Assembly (NCBI GenBank): GCA_015143735.1
Contig: VKHC01000560.1
Coordinates: 1 to 11,057 of the forward strand
Reading direction: 5' to 3'
Length of the DNA: 11,057 nucleotides
Origin: Synura sp. LO234KE
Taxonomy: Eukaryota > Sar > Synurophyceae > Synurales > Mallomonadaceae
The notes under the pieces: generated by a model
Databases searched by the model: none
What the model was told of the DNA's origin: nothing
Seen by the model: the letters and a program-made list of their open reading frames with translations, nothing else
Part shown: in pieces, positions 8,307 through 11,057 of the stretch
How the letters are laid out: every line of letters starts with the position of its first letter
Numbering within the stretch: the stretch's first letter is position 1
Position numbers and translations under genes: made by a program

Positions 8307-9422
8307 ATGATAAAAATTATTTATTTTATCTTTCTTGGATTTTTTTGTTTTCAATATTCCTGTTCGTTTAAGTTTTTTGCGTCAATAAGGAAAAGCTATC
8401 TAGTTCCTTTTGCTGGATTTGGTCCCACAGCTACCACTAATTCTGCAATTATGTTACCTGATCCTATGCCAAATTCGATTGGAAATTTTTTTGAGAATAA
8501 AACCGATGCGATGAAATTTATCCAATGCTACATGATGAGCTTAAGCAAGATCAACGGCACTCAGTATGGTGTTGGATTTCCGATTGATATGCCTGTAATG
8601 TTGACCTATTTTGAAGGTAATGAGCTTAAAAATGTTGGACCGGATTATCCCGACTATGATCATCTATTCGATCACGTTTCCATGCAAATGGACTACAACG
8701 ACTTCCAGCTTTACAAAACTCCTGTTGTGCTCACCTTGCAAGGAGAATTCGAAGATGAAGATATGAATAATATCGTAACTAAGCCCGTTCATGAAAGATT
8801 AAAAGAGAGATTTGAGAAAAAGTATGGTTATGAGGAAGGAGTGGAAGAAGATGAGGACGAGGATGATGAAGATTGGGAGGAGGTAACAGTAGACGAGCTC
8901 ATCAAACTAGAGGGCATAGACGAGGAAGATTTTGAAGATGGCGACGACTTCAATGAAGATGATGAGTATGATGACGATGAAGAGGAGGTTGACCAAGAAA
9001 ATGATGATGAGATCGATCAAGAAGACCCAAATAAAGATTTTAGGTCGTTTTTGAACTCGTCCCCTGTCGGAAAAACAATTGATGAGAAGTACAATTCCTT
9101 ACCGGACTACTCGATCTATCGACCGGAAAAACCGGACATCTCTGACATTCCTGAAGATGCATTTGTAACGGACGAGGATGCGAAAGGCCTAAGGAGGGCA
9201 CACCGACGAGCCGACCGGCTGTTCGAGTACGCTTCGGACATCGCCATGATCGCGTCTTTTCACTTTAAAAAGAAGAATTTCCATTTGGTGAAACTGCTGG
9301 ATCCGATTTTTCTGATTGGGAAGCGAATCATGGACATTAAGGGGTATTACTTCACCCTCCTGGATGAGGATGAAACTGAACGAGTTAAGCTGTCCTCCGT
9401 TAGCTCTCGTCCATCGACCTGA
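8307..9422 (+). CDS. Unrecognised 371-residue protein with signal peptide and acidic tract
   Basis: A long uninterrupted frame starts at ATG 8307 (the frame itself opens one codon earlier with TTG) and ends at TGA 9420-9422. I do not recognise the family. Residues 4-15 are strongly hydrophobic and end in QYSCS, with a likely cut before F21. Then comes a basic, hydroxyl-containing stretch (K22, R28, K29, S30), which resembles the bipartite plastid presequences of red-lineage algae. Residues 45-150 look globular, for example YGVGFPIDMPVMLTYFEG (87-104). Residues 176-243 are mostly D and E. Residues 290-345 are basic and probably helical, with LRRAHRRADRLFEYASDIAM (295-314). Opposite charges suggest that the acidic tract may bind the basic tail or another partner. 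Coding is convincing; plastid targeting is inference, and ordinary secretion or ER retention are alternatives. Confidence 0.85.
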   Translation: MIKIIYFIFLGFFCFQYSCSFKFFASIRKSYLVPFAGFGPTATTNSAIMLPDPMPNSIGNFFENKTDAMKFIQCYMMSLSKINGTQYGVGFPIDMPVMLTYFEGNELKNVGPDYPDYDHLFDHVSMQMDYNDFQLYKTPVVLTLQGEFEDEDMNNIVTKPVHERLKERFEKKYGYEEGVEEDEDEDDEDWEEVTVDELIKLEGIDEEDFEDGDDFNEDDEYDDDEEEVDQENDDEIDQEDPNKDFRSFLNSSPVGKTIDEKYNSLPDYSIYRPEKPDISDIPEDAFVTDEDAKGLRRAHRRADRLFEYASDIAMIASFHFKKKNFHLVKLLDPIFLIGKRIMDIKGYYFTLLDEDETERVKLSSVSSRPST

Positions 9423-9664
9423 CATGTTAATTTATAGCGCTGATTTGCTTTGGTATAGTGCATGTATGAGGAGAGACCACAAGGGACGGGTGGGGGTAGG
9501 GACTTGAGGAGATTATCCGAAAGAATAGTGCTATGTGTGTTTCTTGTTTGTGTTGTGCTACGAGCCCCTCTCGGAGCATTGTACCATGTGGTCGCCAGCC
9601 AGTGCTCTGAATTTACTTCGTGTCGACATCTCACCCCACCCCTGTGTACGCCTCGTCGACCGTT
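9423..9664. promoter_or_regulatory. Spacer and probable leader of the following gene, with an overlapping short upstream ORF
   Basis: The 242 bp between the two + strand genes must hold the 3' end of one and the promoter and leader of the other. No AATAAA was seen. A 33-codon frame starts at ATG 9586 and ends at TGA 9685-9687, overlapping the start codon of the next gene (9665) in another frame by 23 nt. If the transcript starts upstream of 9586, this upstream ORF would reduce translation of the main frame. Confidence 0.35.
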
Positions 9665-10289
9665 ATGAAGGTGCGCCCGGTGATTGAGAAGCTGGTGGAG
9701 GAGCGCGCCAAGATGCAGGCCTCCTCACCGCCTCCTGCAGAGAAACCAGACGACTGGCGGAAGAGGTCCAGGTAAGGTACCGAGTATACCCAATGAGTTG
9801 AAGCTAGACTACACCCGTACCAAGTACCAGGACATACACAAGTGACAAGGATCGCTACTGCGGAAAGGGTTGTGGATGCCCACCCTCCGCTCTCGACTGT
9901 AACGCGATTGACCGTTACTCCCCACCACTAGTCCCCTAACACGCATGGCGTCGAGTACAGCTTGCAACTCCTCGGTGTTCGTTAACCTGTGCCTGCCTTC
10001 GTTTACTTCCTGTGATGTGCCGTCCTGTGATGTGCCGTGTGTCCTGTGATGTGCCGTCCTGTGATCTGCCGTCCTGTGATGTGCCGTGTGTCCTGTGATG
10101 TGCCGTGTGTCCTGTGCGTTCAGGCGATCGAGGCGGCGGTGGTCCTCTCGTCAGAAGGATAAAGAGAACAGAGGATTCGACGGGAGTGATGCGGGAGAGG
10201 GCGGTGGGACGGCACCAACGGTGGAGTTAAAGGAAAGCAAAGTCGCGAGGCAAACCTCCAGCAGTGCGGCGAGGGGAAGCAAACAGTAG
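9665..10289 (+). CDS. Small basic low-complexity protein, two exons
   Basis: Exon 1 (9665-9771) opens with ATG after an in-frame stop about 55 bp upstream, and ends TCCAG|GTAAGG, a near-consensus donor. The 352-nt intron ends at TTCAG (10123). Exon 2 (10124-10289) continues in phase to TAG, for 90 residues in all. The start MKVRPVIEKLVEERAKM (1-17) suggests a short charged helix. SPPPAEKPDD (21-30) is a proline-rich linker. Residues 32-49 are strongly basic (WRKRSRRSRRRW), a possible nuclear localisation or nucleic-acid-binding segment. The rest is G-, S- and A-rich. I recognise no family. Both exons are GC-rich, unlike the gene on the left. Coding rests on the good splice signals and the phase match; it could also be the tail of a gene with further 5' exons. 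Confidence 0.5.
10008..10123. repeat. Minisatellite in the 3' end of an intron
   Basis: The unit TCCTGTGATGTGCCG occurs at 10008, 10023, 10042, 10057 (one change, ATCTG), 10072 and 10091. It alternates between a 15-bp form and a 19-bp form that carries an extra TGTG (units at 10023, 10072 and 10091). A seventh, partial unit (10110-10123) runs TCCTGTGCGTTCAG and supplies the splice acceptor of the 90-residue gene. Copies are nearly identical, so the array is young or homogenised. Length variation between individuals is likely. Confidence 0.85.
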
Positions 10290-11057
10290 AGAGACCATCG
10301 AGGCGAATAGCACATCCGACCGCTACCATTTTCTACATTATCTTGGTTTGTCACGGCTCTGCGTCTTTTTGTGTCACAACTCTCATGCTTGTTAACATGT
10401 CGAGCAGAGTACCGAATGGAATCTGTGTTTACATTATGTGTTTACCATCCCCTCACGTCGATGCCCCAGAATCAATTAATTGACCTAGCGAGTGTAAATT
10501 GGTCGAGAAAACACGTCCTGGATCACCCAATACACTTTATCATAATTTAAGCAGTAATTTGTATCATCAATCATGTTTCTATTTTGCCAAAATCAAGTTG
10601 GAAGAACCGACTTACGAGTATACATTTCTCCGATTGCTATTGGGAAGCCGCCCTAAGCCGCAAGAAAAATAAGCTTGTGAACAACAATCCCCGTTGTGGC
10701 TACTGAACTGTCTCAGTCCCCCGCCCCCCCCGTCCCCAGCATGACTCATTTGCGGAAAATCAAAAAATTAATTATTGAGAGTCATTTAGGATGATAAAAA
10801 GTCACCGGAGACAAAAAGACTCCATAAAGAATCACCCACTATGTACCAAGGGGCAAGTCCTCGCTATTATAGCTAAGTTTTCCTATAGTGCGGTACTTTA
10901 AAGGTATACTTTTTGTGTTTACTTTGGGAGTGTTCCTAAAGTGCGCGCACTATAGTACGGATTTTGGTACACGGATGTAATTACCGAAAATCTTAATAGT
11001 TAATTAGTGTGGGTAGTAGAAAAGTCAAAAGAGACAAATCAAAATGAGGGAAAAACC
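10290..11057. other. Gene-free right flank
   Basis: No coding frame, RNA gene or element end is supported. The stretch includes the 3' flank of the 90-residue gene, a C-rich run near 10719-10732 and AT-rich sequence, plus the inverted repeat annotated separately. No AATAAA lies close to the stop codon at 10289. Confidence 0.5.
10883..10955. repeat. Imperfect inverted repeat, about 20-bp arms and 30-nt loop
   Basis: The left arm, CTATAGTGCGGTACTTTAAA (10883-10902) plus GG, pairs with the right arm CCTAAAGTGCGCGCACTATAG (10935-10955). CTATAGTGCG and CGCACTATAG are exact complements, followed by a small bulge and then ACTTTA/TAAAGT plus GG/CC. The loop 10905-10934 is T-rich. It could form a stable hairpin in RNA or a cruciform in DNA. 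No flanking duplication was found to support a transposable element. Confidence 0.55.

Noticed and set aside
9189-9634. Several frames on both strands around the end of the acidic-tract gene
   Set aside because: Shadows of the 371-residue gene or chance frames in the spacer.
9665-9721. MKVRP start as ribosomal protein bL36
   Set aside because: Only the first five residues resemble it; the zinc-binding cysteines and the basic RRG segment of bL36 are absent.
10008-10123. CRISPR-like array
   Set aside because: Units are contiguous 15/19-bp tandem copies without unique spacers, in an intron of a eukaryotic gene.
10120-10354. Two minus-strand frames of 67-69 codons
   Set aside because: Antisense to exon 2 of the 90-residue gene, with no motif.

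Overview
The window looks like nuclear DNA of a eukaryote, most likely a microbial one. Two of the three genes I can support are broken by short GT-AG introns with matching reading phase. There are no bacterial ribosome-binding sites or operons, and about 60 % of the window carries no intact gene. One protein starts with a signal-peptide-like segment followed by F and a basic stretch, and the biotin ligase has an optional hydrophobic leader. Both would suit an alga with a secondary (red-lineage) plastid, but that is inference and I cannot name the species.

Layout. 1-6640 has no convincing intact gene. It holds a diverged direct repeat with about 165-bp offset (417-735), two weak short ORFs (897-1193 and 1804-2040), a stretch that reads like a decayed gene on the + strand (2273-2943), a pyrimidine-rich block with a dense cluster of ACTAGT hexamers (about 3090-3810), a short direct repeat (4003-4096), a GC-rich block (about 4900-5730) and a hairpin-prone block (5776-6060).

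6646-8057 (-) is the best-supported gene. It is a biotin--protein ligase that no single reading frame shows whole. Six exons and five introns of 49-97 nt join in phase to give 348 residues with the family's catalytic motifs in the right order. A possible seventh exon further 5' (8133-8211) would add a hydrophobic N-terminus.

8212-8306 is a very short divergent promoter region if that exon is real, or about 250 bp if it is not. 8307-9422 (+) is a single-exon gene for an unrecognised 371-residue protein with an apparent signal peptide, a globular part, a 65-70 residue acidic tract and a basic C-terminal region. 9665-10289 (+) is a two-exon gene for a 90-residue basic, low-complexity protein. 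The 3' end of its 352-nt intron is a minisatellite that runs into the splice acceptor. 10290-11057 has no gene but carries a strong inverted repeat.

How the genes relate: the ligase would attach biotin to carboxylases, including acetyl-CoA carboxylase. If its optional leader is used, one copy could serve an organelle. The divergent neighbour also looks secretory or plastid-directed, so co-expression from the shared promoter is possible, but nothing in the sequence shows a functional link.
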